A stretch of DNA of 60,964 bases from Calorimonas adulescens (GTDB lineage: Bacteria > Bacillota > Thermoanaerobacteria > Thermoanaerobacterales > UBA4877). Position numbers and translations under genes: made by a program. Every line of letters starts with the position of its first letter. Positions within the stretch are counted from its first letter, which is position 1. Location of the stretch: positions 1 to 60,964 of the forward strand of contig NZ_VTPS01000017.1 of the NCBI RefSeq assembly GCF_008274215.1. The letters are read 5' to 3'. The notes under the pieces were generated by a model. It was not told the DNA's origin. It did not search any database and was given only the letters and a program-made list of their open reading frames with translations. This document shows, piece after piece, positions 25,749 to 34,622 of the stretch.

Positions 25749-25994
25749 GGATGTTATTCCATGTATACAATTTGGCTGTAATTATTTACAAAGCGTGGCA
25801 TATAACATCCAAAGGCAGCATTAAAGCGAGTCTATGATACTCTTAATGAGAGGCAAATGCAGCCGGGGCATCTGGCATGGATGCCTGCTGAGCCGACGCT
25901 TAAGGCTTGCGGTGCCGAATGTAGGCGCGCCCGGCAAAGTGTAGACATAAATTGTAGAGCATCAGGAGGAGCGATCAAGTGCCGGGATGTTATT
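25749..25994 (+). other. Structured GC-rich spacer between gcvT and gcvH (candidate RNA or small mobile element)
   Basis: No gene is present. GGATGTTAT occurs at 25749-25757 and again at 25985-25993, and its exact complement ATAACATCC lies at 25802-25810, so one strand has two possible partners. Between them are TGTAA / TTACA (25777-25790), GAGT / ACTC (25828-25842), GGCATC / GATGCC (25867-25885) and a closing stem GCCGG / CCGGC (25862-25866 with 25931-25935) that would stack on it. The stretch 25860-25985 is much more GC-rich than the surrounding spacer. It does not match glycine, THF, TPP or cobalamin riboswitch consensus blocks as I know them. It could be a regulatory RNA or a miniature element. 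Confidence 0.5.
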
Positions 25995-26048
25995 GACATG
26001 CATATATCTGATTTTAATTAAACTATAAATAATAAGGAGGAGTAGGAT

Positions 26049-26435
26049 ATGCATTTTCCAGATGACCTTTATTATTCTGATGACCATGAATGGTTGAAGG
26101 TGGAAGGCAGCAGGGGGATCATAGGGATTACCGAATATGCCCAGGCAGAGCTGGGCGACGTGGTCTATGTGGAACTGCCATCGGTTGGGGACGAGTTTGA
26201 GGCGGGAGACAACTTTGGGGTGGTGGAGTCTGTGAAGTCTGTCTCAGACCTGTATATACCGGTGAGCGGCAGGGTGGTGGAGGTAAACGAGGAGCTGGAC
26301 GATTCCCCTGAACTGGTGAATCAGGACCCATATGGTAAAGGATGGATGATTGTGGTCGAACTGGATGACCCTGAGGAGACAGCAGACCTCATGAGTTCTG
26401 CTGAGTATGAGTCCTTTATCAAGGAGAGTGAATGA
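26049..26435 (+). CDS. gcvH: Glycine cleavage H protein
   Basis: GcvH carries the lipoyl group that shuttles the aminomethyl moiety among the P, T and L proteins. The 128-residue protein has the standard core DHEWLKVEG, YAQAELGDVVYVELPSVG and VVESVKSVSDLY; the lipoylated residue is Lys63. AAGGAGG precedes the ATG. It is followed after one base by gcvPA. The two radical SAM genes and the ligase downstream are the likely source of its lipoyl group. Confidence 0.97.
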   Translation: MHFPDDLYYSDDHEWLKVEGSRGIIGITEYAQAELGDVVYVELPSVGDEFEAGDNFGVVESVKSVSDLYIPVSGRVVEVNEELDDSPELVNQDPYGKGWMIVVELDDPEETADLMSSAEYESFIKESE

Positions 26436-26436
26436 T

Positions 26437-27771
26437 ATGGACTATATCCCCAATACAGATGTGGAGAGGGAGGAGATGCTAAGGGCCATTGGTGCATCCT
26501 CTATAGAGGACCTTTTTTCAGACATCCCTGAGGATGTGAAATTCAATGGCAGGCTGAACCTGCCTGAGGCCATGTCTGAACTGGAGGTAAAGAGGCATAT
26601 GACAGCCCTGGCGGAGAGCAATGCAGAGGCAGAGCACTACACCTATTTTATAGGCGGTGGTATATATGACCACTATATACCCTCTGCAGTCTCTCATATT
26701 ACAGGGAGATCAGAGTTCTATACTGCCTATACGCCATACCAGCCGGAGGTAAGCCAGGGCACCCTGCAGTCCATATTTGAATACCAGTCCATGATATGTG
26801 AGCTTACCGGCATGGATGTATCCAATGCCTCCATGTATGATGGGGCTTCAGCCATGGCCGAGGCAGGGCTTATGGCAGTAAAGATAAGGGGTAAGGGCAG
26901 GATACTTGTATCTAAGACTGTTCACCCGGAATACAGAAGGGTCTTGGAGACGTATGCTGCGGGGATGGACATCGATATAGTAGAGGTGGACTATAAGGAT
27001 GGTGCAACAGACGTAGAGGACCTGAAGGCAAAGCTATCCGAGGTTGACTGCCTTATTGTGCAAAACCCCAACTTCTTTGGATGTATAGAGGATGTCAGGA
27101 TGCTCTCAGGACTTATCCATGAGGCCGGAGGTCTTTTTATAGCAGTGGTAGACCCGCTGTCTCTCGGTATATTAAAAGCTCCCGGAGATTACGGCGCAGA
27201 CATTGTATGCGGAGATGGCCAGGCCCTGGGCAACCCCATGAACTTTGGCGGGCCGCACCTGGGATTTCTGGCTACAAGGGAACAGTTTGTAAGGAGTATG
27301 CCCGGAAGGATTGTGGGCCAGACCATAGATAACAGGGGCAATACAGGCTACGTGCTTACCATGCAGACCAGGGAGCAGCACATAAGGAGGGAGAAGGCCA
27401 CATCCAACATATGTTCCAACCAGGCCCTGTGTGCACTGGCTGCCACGGTATATCTCTCGCTTATGGGTAAGAAGGGGCTTAAGGAGGTGGGGGAACAGTG
27501 CCTGGCAAAATCCCATTACCTTGCCGGCAAATTGAGAGAGGCAGGTTTCTCACTGGCCTTTGATAAACACTTTTTCAAGGAGTTTGTAATAAAACTGGAC
27601 GGTGATGTCTCCTCAGTGATTGATAGGCTGCTGGAGAAAAAGATAATTGCCGGTATAGACCTCTCCCGCTTTTATCCCGAGCTTAAGGGGTGCATGATGA
27701 TTGCTGTTACGGAAAAGCGTACAAAACAGGAGATGGATGAGCTGGTAGCTGGATTGGAGGGACTGAGATGA
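26437..27771 (+). CDS. gcvPA: Glycine dehydrogenase (decarboxylating) subunit 1
   Basis: This is the N-terminal-half subunit of the split P protein (444 residues), the form common in Firmicutes and archaea. It shows [50 protein letters not shown] and [21 protein letters not shown], all typical of GcvPA. It forms the active enzyme with GcvPB, which holds the cofactor lysine. ATG 26437 follows AAGGAGAG; the gene overlaps gcvPB by ATGA. Confidence 0.96.
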   Translation: MDYIPNTDVEREEMLRAIGASSIEDLFSDIPEDVKFNGRLNLPEAMSELEVKRHMTALAESNAEAEHYTYFIGGGIYDHYIPSAVSHITGRSEFYTAYTPYQPEVSQGTLQSIFEYQSMICELTGMDVSNASMYDGASAMAEAGLMAVKIRGKGRILVSKTVHPEYRRVLETYAAGMDIDIVEVDYKDGATDVEDLKAKLSEVDCLIVQNPNFFGCIEDVRMLSGLIHEAGGLFIAVVDPLSLGILKAPGDYGADIVCGDGQALGNPMNFGGPHLGFLATREQFVRSMPGRIVGQTIDNRGNTGYVLTMQTREQHIRREKATSNICSNQALCALAATVYLSLMGKKGLKEVGEQCLAKSHYLAGKLREAGFSLAFDKHFFKEFVIKLDGDVSSVIDRLLEKKIIAGIDLSRFYPELKGCMMIAVTEKRTKQEMDELVAGLEGLR

Positions 27772-29216
27772 GACTGGTGCCATTGATTTTTGATCTCAGC
27801 AGAGAGGGTAGACGGGGCTATTCTCTGCCGGCATTGGATGTGCCCATGGTGGATGATGTCATACCTGAAGAGATGGTACGTACTGAAGAGCCCAATCTGC
27901 CAGAGGTGTCAGAAGCTGATGTTATCAGGCATTTTACCAATCTGTCGGAATTAAACCACGGAGTGGATGTTGGCTTTTACCCGCTGGGTTCGTGTACCAT
28001 GAAGTATAGCCCCAAGCTAAATGAGGATGTGGCAAGGCTTGCAGGCTTTGCGGAGAGCCATCCCTATCAGCCTGAATCTGTGTCTCAGGGAAGCCTCCAC
28101 CTTATGTATGATATGGAGAAATTTCTGGCAGAGATTTCCGGTATGGACAGGGTTACACTGCAGCCAGCTGCAGGTGCGCATGGTGAATTCACCGGCATGA
28201 GCATTATAAGGGCATACCATGAGTATAAAGGAAATAAAAAGACCAAGGTCATCATACCCGACTCGGCCCACGGCACCAATCCTGCCACAGCCACCATGTG
28301 TGGCTACAAGGTTGTGGAGGTGAAGTCCGATGGGAGGGGTGGCATAGACTTAGAAAAGCTGAAGGATGCTTTGGATGACGAGGTAGCCGCACTTATGCTG
28401 ACTAACCCTAACACCCTTGGCCTCTTTGATGAGAACATTGGTAAGATTACCGAAATGGTGCATAGTGTTGGCGCTCTGTGCTACTATGATGGCGCAAACT
28501 TAAACGGCACCCTGGGAAAGGCCAGGCCGGGAGATATGGGCTTCGACGTTGTCCACATAAACCTTCATAAGACCTTCTCGACACCCCATGGCGGCGGTGG
28601 ACCGGGCTCAGGTCCTGTGGGCGTGAAGAAAGAACTGATTGACTTCCTGCCTGTACCTGTGGTTGACTATGACGGTGAAAGGTATTACTTTAACTACGAT
28701 CTACCCCATACCATAGGCAAGGTCAGGAGCTTTTACGGTAACTTTAATATTGTGGTAAGGGCCTATGCTTACATCCTCTTTAACGGCCCGGATGGACTCA
28801 GGAGGGTCTGCGAGAATGCTGTGCTCAATGCCAACTACATTATGGAAAACCTGAAAGACCTCTATTACCTTCCCTATGACAGATACTGCAAACACGAGTT
28901 TGTCATAAGCTCAAAGTGGCAGAAACGGGAGAATGGTGTCAGGACCATAGATGTGGCCAAGAGGCTTTTAGACTTTGGCATACACCCGCCTACAGTATAC
29001 TTCCCTCTTATTGTCGAGGAAGCCCTTATGATAGAGCCTACAGAGACAGAGAGCAAAGAGACTCTTGATAATTTTATAAGCGTCATGAGGCAGATAGCAA
29101 AAGAGGCAAAGGAAAATCCTGATCTTGTAAAAAGCGCGCCACATGATACACCTGTAGGAAGACTTGACGAAGCTGCAGCTGCAAGACATCCGGTGCTAAG
29201 ATATATAAAGAAATAG
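27768..29216 (+). CDS. gcvPB: Glycine dehydrogenase (decarboxylating) subunit 2, PLP subunit
   Basis: GcvPB binds pyridoxal phosphate and decarboxylates glycine, loading the aminomethyl group onto GcvH. It is 482 residues with the cofactor lysine at Lys268 in [19 protein letters not shown], preceded by [11 protein letters not shown] and [12 protein letters not shown]. The start codon overlaps the gcvPA stop (ATGA). The lpd (L protein) gene is not in the window. The downstream radical SAM gene follows after 127 bp with its own ribosome binding site. Confidence 0.97.
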   Translation: MRLVPLIFDLSREGRRGYSLPALDVPMVDDVIPEEMVRTEEPNLPEVSEADVIRHFTNLSELNHGVDVGFYPLGSCTMKYSPKLNEDVARLAGFAESHPYQPESVSQGSLHLMYDMEKFLAEISGMDRVTLQPAAGAHGEFTGMSIIRAYHEYKGNKKTKVIIPDSAHGTNPATATMCGYKVVEVKSDGRGGIDLEKLKDALDDEVAALMLTNPNTLGLFDENIGKITEMVHSVGALCYYDGANLNGTLGKARPGDMGFDVVHINLHKTFSTPHGGGGPGSGPVGVKKELIDFLPVPVVDYDGERYYFNYDLPHTIGKVRSFYGNFNIVVRAYAYILFNGPDGLRRVCENAVLNANYIMENLKDLYYLPYDRYCKHEFVISSKWQKRENGVRTIDVAKRLLDFGIHPPTVYFPLIVEEALMIEPTETESKETLDNFISVMRQIAKEAKENPDLVKSAPHDTPVGRLDEAAAARHPVLRYIKK

Positions 29217-29343
29217 GATAGATGTTACACACGGCATTCATATGTTGCTCTTTATACTGCCACATATAGGTCATCGATTGGTGTTGCGTACAGGTTCAAG
29301 TATAACCAGTTGGTGTTCAAATGTATTCAGATCAGGAGGGATA

Positions 29344-30144
29344 ATGTTGAAAAAAATTGACATGTACTATCCTGGTAAGACTAAATCCGTAAGCATAACC
29401 GGCCAGGCATGTTCTTTGAACTGTTCCCACTGCATGGGCCACTATCTAAGGGACATGATAAGCCTTAAAGAAGCGGACAATACCGATTCCTCCAGCTTTC
29501 TTATAAGTGGAGGCTGTGACAGAGAAGGGAAGGTACCTGTAAATAGATTTTTGGATGAGATTAAGATGCTGAAAAGAAAGGCCAGGCTGAATATCCACTG
29601 CGGTCTTGTGAATGAGGATGAGGCTAAAACCATAGGGGAGGTTGCTGATAAGGTATCCTTCGACTTTACGGTGGATGATGAGGCCATCCATGAAGTCTTT
29701 GGCTTGAATAAAGGCAGTGAGGATTATATAAGGTCCTATGAGTTTCTCAGGAGGTATACAGATGTGGTACCGCATATACTGATAGGCTTAAAGGGTGGGA
29801 TCATAGACAGGGAATATGAGGCAATAAGGGTATTAAAGGACATGGGCACGGAGAAAATAGCGTTTATCATATTCAGGCCAACCATTGGCACACCTTTTGC
29901 GGACAGAAAGCCACCGGGGGTAATGGAAGCGGCTGACGTATTGAGGTTTGCCAGAAAGGCCTTGCCTCACGGGTATATCACCTTGGGGTGTATGAGGCCG
30001 GGTGGCTCATACCGGGATAGTATCGACAGGATGGCTGTAGATATAGGCGTGGACGGCATAGTAAACCCAACCCCGGGTGCAGTCATGTATGCCAAAGAAA
30101 TGGCGTATGACATAAATATCAAAGAGGAGTGCTGTGTGCTATGA
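29344..30144 (+). CDS. Radical SAM protein, LipS-type lipoyl synthase component (first)
   Basis: This 266-residue radical SAM protein has the 4Fe-4S motif Cys23-x3-Cys27-x2-Cys30 (ACSLNCSHC) and ends in ECCVL, extra cysteines that could ligate a second cluster. It is distantly biotin-synthase-like. Its close pairing with a second radical SAM gene and an LplA/LipB-type ligase, right after the glycine cleavage genes, fits the two-component lipoyl synthase LipS1/LipS2 known from Thermococcus, which inserts two sulfurs into an octanoyl group. I do not assign which of the two it is. ATG 29344 follows AGGAGGG; a long in-frame extension upstream lacks a start signal. Confidence 0.75.
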   Translation: MLKKIDMYYPGKTKSVSITGQACSLNCSHCMGHYLRDMISLKEADNTDSSSFLISGGCDREGKVPVNRFLDEIKMLKRKARLNIHCGLVNEDEAKTIGEVADKVSFDFTVDDEAIHEVFGLNKGSEDYIRSYEFLRRYTDVVPHILIGLKGGIIDREYEAIRVLKDMGTEKIAFIIFRPTIGTPFADRKPPGVMEAADVLRFARKALPHGYITLGCMRPGGSYRDSIDRMAVDIGVDGIVNPTPGAVMYAKEMAYDINIKEECCVL

Positions 30145-31100
30145 GGGTATCAGAGGGTACGGCCAGGGTAATAGGTCTAAGTAAAATAAGGTTAGATGCT
30201 TTTCCAACCACTGCATACATAATGGTGGGAGAAAAATGCAGGCGTGGATGCAGTTTTTGTACGCAGAGTATACGGTCTGATAGCCGCAGGGACTATCTCT
30301 CGAGGGTGACATGGCCAGAGTTTGATGATGACTCTGTGGCGGCCGGCATTGCCCGGGCCTATGGAGAGGGCAGCCTTAAGAGAGCATGCCTTCAAGTGGT
30401 GGACAGCAAAGAGGGTATGGCAGCTGTTCAGGAGGTATTAAAGAAGCTTAAGGCTGCCAATGATATACCAGTAAACGCCTCTGTCTATATCACATCGATA
30501 GAAGAGGCAGATGAGCTCTTTGAGCTGGGGGTAGATACAATATCCCTTCCCATCGATGTGGCTTCTAAAGAGCTTTACAGCGATATAAAAGGTGGTTCCT
30601 TAGACAGGCTTTTAGATATAATATATGGGCTGGCTGAGAAATATCCGGGTCGTATAAATACACACCTTATAGCGGGACTTGGGGAGACGGAGCAAGAGAT
30701 GATAAAACTGATATATGACCTCCATAGACATGGGGTCTCTGTGGCCCTCTTTGCCTTTACTCCGGTGAGGGGTACTCCCATGGAAGGCAGGGGACAGCCC
30801 CATATAGGAAGTTACAGGAGGGTGCAGATTTCAAGGTATCTGCTTGTAAACGGCCTGGCCTCTTTCGATGATTTTGTTTTCAAGGATGGGGTGCTTGTAG
30901 ACATTAAAGGTAAAAAAGAGATAATGGAGCTTTTAAAAGACGGAAAGGCATTTATGACTTCAGGATGCCCGGACTGCAACAGGCCCTACTATAACGAGAG
31001 GCCGGGGGGCACCATGTACAACTATCCAAGGCCGCTTACTAAAGATGAGGCGTTAGAGGCTATCTGTGAGAGCGGACTTTTTGAGGTGGATATGCGATGA
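30141..31100 (+). CDS. Radical SAM protein, LipS-type lipoyl synthase component (second)
   Basis: The 319-residue protein has the radical SAM motif Cys33-x3-Cys37-x2-Cys40 (EKCRRGCSFC) and a C-terminal SGCPDCNRPYYNERPGG segment whose cysteines may bind an auxiliary cluster. It overlaps the preceding radical SAM gene by ATGA and the following ligase gene by 4 bp, so all three are translationally coupled. Together with its partner it probably converts octanoyl-GcvH to lipoyl-GcvH, replacing LipA, which is not seen in the window. A biotin-synthase role is less likely because no biotin gene is nearby. Confidence 0.75.
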   Translation: MRVSEGTARVIGLSKIRLDAFPTTAYIMVGEKCRRGCSFCTQSIRSDSRRDYLSRVTWPEFDDDSVAAGIARAYGEGSLKRACLQVVDSKEGMAAVQEVLKKLKAANDIPVNASVYITSIEEADELFELGVDTISLPIDVASKELYSDIKGGSLDRLLDIIYGLAEKYPGRINTHLIAGLGETEQEMIKLIYDLHRHGVSVALFAFTPVRGTPMEGRGQPHIGSYRRVQISRYLLVNGLASFDDFVFKDGVLVDIKGKKEIMELLKDGKAFMTSGCPDCNRPYYNERPGGTMYNYPRPLTKDEALEAICESGLFEVDMR

Positions 31101-31909
31101 TGGAGAGGGTATGGAGGCTTATAGACACAGGATATAGTGATGGGGCTTACAACATGGCGGTTGACGAGGCCCTGATGGAGTCTGTAGCTGCCGGGGAAAG
31201 TCCCCCGGTGCTCAGGTTTTTCGGATGGAGCCCACCCACCCTTTCCATAGGTTATTTCCAGAGGGCAGAAAGAGAGGTAAATTTAGAGAGACTTAAGGGA
31301 CAGGGCATAGGATTTGTCAGGAGGCCCACGGGCGGCAGGGCGGTCCTCCATGACAGAGAGATAACATACAGTGTCTCCATAAGGGAGAGCGACCTGCCTG
31401 GTTCTGTCATTGAGACATATAAGGTACTGAGCCTTGGACTTGTGGAAGGCCTGAAGCAATTGGGAATAGAGGCAGAGGTGGCATCACTCAAGGAGAGCGG
31501 GACAGAGAGGGCCCTTACCTCCGCCTGCTTTGATTCTCCATCATGGTACGAGGTGGTCTTTCATGGTAAAAAGCTCATTGGAAGTGCACAGGTGAGGAAA
31601 TACGGGACCATCCTCCAGCATGGCTCCATCATGCTGGACTTTGACCCGCAAAAACTGGCGCTCACGATGAATGTGGACGACAAGGCAAGGGAAAGGATAG
31701 CTTCAATGCTCTCTAAGAAAGCGGGTAGCCTATCAGAAATGGCCGGCAGAGAGATAGGTTATTCTGAGGCTGGCCAGGCCATATCGGCAGGTTTTAAAAA
31801 GGTCTTTGGCATAGGCTATATCATCTCCAGTCTTACAGAGGAAGAAGAGAAAAGGGCATTGGAACTGGTAGAAAAGTATAAAAGCGATGAATGGAACCTC
31901 ATGAGATAA
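31097..31909 (+). CDS. Lipoate/octanoate-protein ligase or transferase (LplA/LipB/LipM superfamily)
   Basis: This 270-residue member of the biotin/lipoate ligase fold carries GAYNMAVDEALME, RRPTGGRAVLHDREITYSV and the lysine-bearing KKLIGSAQVRKYGTILQHG. The RRxxGGxxVxH motif binds the acyl-adenylate. It could ligate free lipoate or octanoate, or transfer octanoyl from acyl carrier protein as LipM does; the lack of an extra C-terminal accessory domain fits LipM-like enzymes. In this operon it would prime GcvH with octanoate for the two radical SAM proteins. ATG 31100 is an alternative start. Confidence 0.88.
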   Translation: MMERVWRLIDTGYSDGAYNMAVDEALMESVAAGESPPVLRFFGWSPPTLSIGYFQRAEREVNLERLKGQGIGFVRRPTGGRAVLHDREITYSVSIRESDLPGSVIETYKVLSLGLVEGLKQLGIEAEVASLKESGTERALTSACFDSPSWYEVVFHGKKLIGSAQVRKYGTILQHGSIMLDFDPQKLALTMNVDDKARERIASMLSKKAGSLSEMAGREIGYSEAGQAISAGFKKVFGIGYIISSLTEEEEKRALELVEKYKSDEWNLMR

Positions 31910-31943
31910 AAGACCCCCTGACAACTGATCATCAGGGGTCTTT
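31908..31943 (+). terminator. Terminator of the gcv-lip operon
   Basis: AAAGACCCCCTGA pairs with TCAGGGGTCTTT with one bulged base. It begins at the stop codon of the ligase gene. Owing to its symmetry it may also serve the convergent nitroreductase gene. Confidence 0.85.
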
Positions 31944-32020
31944 AAACACTTCCAGTAGCATTCGTGATATTCTCACACTGCTGATGTGTTTAAGCAATAT
32001 CATGACTCTTTTAAAGGGCT

Positions 32021-32620
32021 TTAAACTACCCTCACTATCTCTTCATATCCCCTGTGTTTGAGCCTTGGATACAATGTTTTGCTCTCATCGAAGTATCCCA
32101 AGCATATCAGAAGGACTACCACCTTGTTATCGGGTATATTAAACTCCTTTTTTATCTTATCCTCCTCAAACCCTATCATGGCATGGGACTCAACACCATA
32201 ATATTTTGCAGCATACATTAAAGACATATAGAGGAATGATGTATTTCTCACAGCAAAGTTGTTTCTCTTCAGCTCAGTATTATAAAGGACATTCCTGGCA
32301 AACTCGATACTTCCACGTATCTTGTCGTCGGGTGTGCCCACATCCCTCATGTACCACCATGCATCATTGGCCTCTGTGTAGGCATCCTTGTCACCAACCA
32401 TGATCAAGGTAACAGGTGCTGCAAGTATCTTGGGCTGTTTTAAGGCTGCATCGTATAGCCTCTGCTTCGCCTCAGGTGACCTTACTGCTATTATCTCCCA
32501 TGGTTGCAGGTTAAAGGCTGATGGGGCCAGTACTGCTAAATCTATTATCTTTTTTAATATTTCCTCATCTAAATCCCTGCTGCTGTCGAAGAAGTTGACT
32601 GAAAAAAAAACAATCCCCAT
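32021..32620 (-). CDS. Nitroreductase-family flavoprotein with unusual start
   Basis: This 199-residue FMN nitroreductase-family protein shows LAVLAPSAFNLQPWEIIAV, the FMN-binding block, and MYAAKYYGVESHAMIGFEE. It would reduce nitro or quinone compounds with NAD(P)H. The N-terminus is short: the usual RRSxR motif before the first helix is reduced to SSRDLD. The only start is ATG 32620, which lies in the loop of a strong terminator hairpin for the upstream gene (32602-32632), and its first codons are the T-run. It may be expressed only by read-through, or it may have lost its original 5' end. Confidence 0.8.
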   Translation of the reverse strand: MGIVFFSVNFFDSSRDLDEEILKKIIDLAVLAPSAFNLQPWEIIAVRSPEAKQRLYDAALKQPKILAAPVTLIMVGDKDAYTEANDAWWYMRDVGTPDDKIRGSIEFARNVLYNTELKRNNFAVRNTSFLYMSLMYAAKYYGVESHAMIGFEEDKIKKEFNIPDNKVVVLLICLGYFDESKTLYPRLKHRGYEEIVRVV

Positions 32621-32632
32621 CTCTGGGGATTA
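32602..32632 (-). terminator. Terminator of the ECF gene, overlapping the nitroreductase start
   Basis: On the minus strand AATCCCC, a 6-base loop and GGGGATT are followed by G and nine T. The stem begins in the stop codon of the ECF S-component gene, and the loop contains the ATG of the nitroreductase frame. Confidence 0.85.
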
Positions 32633-33157
32633 ATCCTCGTTATAATTTCTAAAGGCTACACTTATGAGTCTATCAACCACTAAAGCAATAACACCACCAA
32701 GCAGAGCAGTATAGAGCTGGGGTATCTGCATTGCCTGTGCTATAGGGGGCGGGACGCTTACGATGAGCCTCACAGCGGTCGAAAGGATTAAAAACTTGGC
32801 TACAGCACCTATGACCATGCCGGCTATAGAGCCAATGTAGACATTTTTAATAAGCACGCGGAATAAGACCCACAGTATGACAATCACAGCATTTCCTAGC
32901 ATGATGAAGGGTATCATAGGGGCAAGGGGAGGCGCCAGTGTACCTCTCATGAAGGCAATCCATGGGGTGAGAAGACCTATTATGATACCGCCAAGAGGGC
33001 CGACATATATGCCGGAAATCATCAGCATGGCATTTACAGCAGGACCGGTTACCATCTGAGGAAAGCCGAACATCTGAAATACCAGAGTGACAGCTAATAG
33101 AAGGGCCGTGCGTGTGAGCCACCGTACGCTGAATGGCTTTAAAGCGTTCTTTTCCAT
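32630..33157 (-). CDS. ECF transporter S component, substrate unknown
   Basis: This 175-residue protein has about five or six membrane helices and typical ECF S-component features, including the GIYVGPLGGIIIGLLTPWIA segment and an N-terminal AVTLVFQMF helix. S components bind a vitamin or metal-like solute and dock on a shared EcfAAT energising module, which is not in this window. GGGGATG stands before the ATG. No riboswitch is seen upstream. Proximity to lipoate and thiamine genes makes those substrates conceivable, but nothing in the sequence decides. Confidence 0.75.
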   Translation of the reverse strand: MEKNALKPFSVRWLTRTALLLAVTLVFQMFGFPQMVTGPAVNAMLMISGIYVGPLGGIIIGLLTPWIAFMRGTLAPPLAPMIPFIMLGNAVIVILWVLFRVLIKNVYIGSIAGMVIGAVAKFLILSTAVRLIVSVPPPIAQAMQIPQLYTALLGGVIALVVDRLISVAFRNYNED

Positions 33158-33288
33158 AGTATCATCCCCTTGTTATTTAATTAACTACTATAACTTATTA
33201 TACTCTTGCAGAGGATGGTATACAATATATACTTACTTCTAACCGGGTAAATGGTAGAAAACAACCTGGATAAAGAGGATTTATATAT

Positions 33289-33503
33289 TTGAGAAACTGG
33301 AAACTTGATATACCTGATGTTGACGATATAATTAATGCCGTTCAAATAAGTCAGCGATATGTGCTTTTTGGGATTCTCTGATAATTACAAGTGCAATAAA
33401 TCTTAACTGTGATGTGATAGGAAGTGAAGATTTGAATTCAGGGCAATATTTTGATAAAGTAAAAGCTGTAATCCATTTCTTAATATATAAAAGCAAAAAA
33501 TAG
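33289..33503 (+). pseudogene. Short frameshifted open reading frame
   Basis: A TTG start with AGAGG upstream encodes RNWKLDIPDVDDIINAVQIS and then RYVLFGIL before a TGA at 33379. Shifted by one frame, the reading continues as IITSAINLNCDVIGSEDLNS and on to KSKK and a stop at 33501-33503. The two halves look like one former protein of ~70 residues. The family is not recognised. The rest of 33158-33530 contains only spacer. Confidence 0.35.
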
Positions 33504-33530
33504 AATAATTAAGATAAGGGGATGTGTGTA

Positions 33531-34601
33531 ATGATGAAGATAAAAGATATAAGGGTGTCAAGAATAAAGGCACCACTGAAAAAGCCCTTTAGGACAGCAC
33601 TTAGAGAGGTAAACTCTGTGGAGGACGTGCTGGTGGAGATAGAGACCGATGACGGACTGGTAGGCTTGGGAGAAGCCGCTCCAACCGCTGTTATAACCGG
33701 CGATATACTGGGTTCTATTGAGGATGCCATATTGAACTATATAAGGCCTGCCATACTTGGGATGGATGTGCTTGACACAGATAGGGTTTTTCTGGCCATG
33801 GATAAATGCATACTGCATAACAGCAGTGCAAAGGCCGCAGTGGACATGGCCGTATATGACCTTCTAGGCAAATATTACAGGGTGCCGCTATACAAGCTTC
33901 TGGGAGGATATACCGACAGGATAAAAACAGATATTACTATAAGCATAAATGAGATAGATGAAATGGTGGAAGACTCTGTAAGGGCAGTGAGAGATGGATT
34001 TGATACCCTAAAGACAAAGGTTGGGGGAGACTATAAGAAAGACATTGAGAGGGTAAAGGCTATCAGAGAGGCGGTTGGGCCCGGGGTTAAGATAAGGCTT
34101 GATGCCAATCAGGGATGGAGGCCGAAGGATGCCGTAAGGGTAATTAATGCCCTGGAGAGGTATGACATAGAGCTGATAGAGCAGCCTGTACCGGCATGGG
34201 ATATAGATGGCCTGGCCGATGTGACGAGAGCCGTATCTGTGCCTGTCATGGCCGATGAGGCCCTTTTTTCTCCCAATGATGCCTTAAGGTTAATCTCTAT
34301 GAGGGCATGTGACATATTGAACATAAAGCTGATGAAGGCCGGGGGAATCCACAATGCGCTTAAGATCAATTATATGGCTGAGGCAGCTGGAATAGAGTGT
34401 ATGGTAGGGAGCATGATGGAGTGCAAGGTATCAGTGACAGCGGCGGCCCACTTTGCAGCCTCAACGCACAATGTCACAAGGCTTGACCTCGATGCGGCGT
34501 ATCTTCTGGCGGATGACCCTGTAGCAGGCGGTATAAGTTATGACGGTCCGGATATAAGCTTTGCTGAAGGGCCTGGCCTTGGGATAACAGGGATTAGATG
34601 A
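33531..34601 (+). CDS. Enolase-superfamily dipeptide epimerase (second)
   Basis: The 356-residue enolase-superfamily enzyme has Lys161-x-Lys163 (LKTKVG), metal ligands Asp191 (LDANQGW), Glu217 (IEQPV) and Asp242 (ADEAL), Lys266 (NIKLMKAGG) and the dipeptide-binding Asp319-x-Asp321 (LDLDAA). It should epimerise L-Ala-D/L-Glu or a related dipeptide in murein recycling or peptide use. ATG 33531 is placed 9 bases after AAGGGG. Unlike the copy at 16995 it has the codon use of the core genome, so this is probably the native enzyme. aroE follows after 21 bp. Confidence 0.87.
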   Translation: MMKIKDIRVSRIKAPLKKPFRTALREVNSVEDVLVEIETDDGLVGLGEAAPTAVITGDILGSIEDAILNYIRPAILGMDVLDTDRVFLAMDKCILHNSSAKAAVDMAVYDLLGKYYRVPLYKLLGGYTDRIKTDITISINEIDEMVEDSVRAVRDGFDTLKTKVGGDYKKDIERVKAIREAVGPGVKIRLDANQGWRPKDAVRVINALERYDIELIEQPVPAWDIDGLADVTRAVSVPVMADEALFSPNDALRLISMRACDILNIKLMKAGGIHNALKINYMAEAAGIECMVGSMMECKVSVTAAAHFAASTHNVTRLDLDAAYLLADDPVAGGISYDGPDISFAEGPGLGITGIR

Positions 34602-34622
34602 TACAATGGACGTGATGACTGG

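Noticed and set aside
29242-29343. Upstream extension of the first radical SAM gene by 34 residues
   Set aside because: No ribosome binding site precedes it, and AGGAGGG is perfectly placed for ATG 29344, which begins the conserved part.
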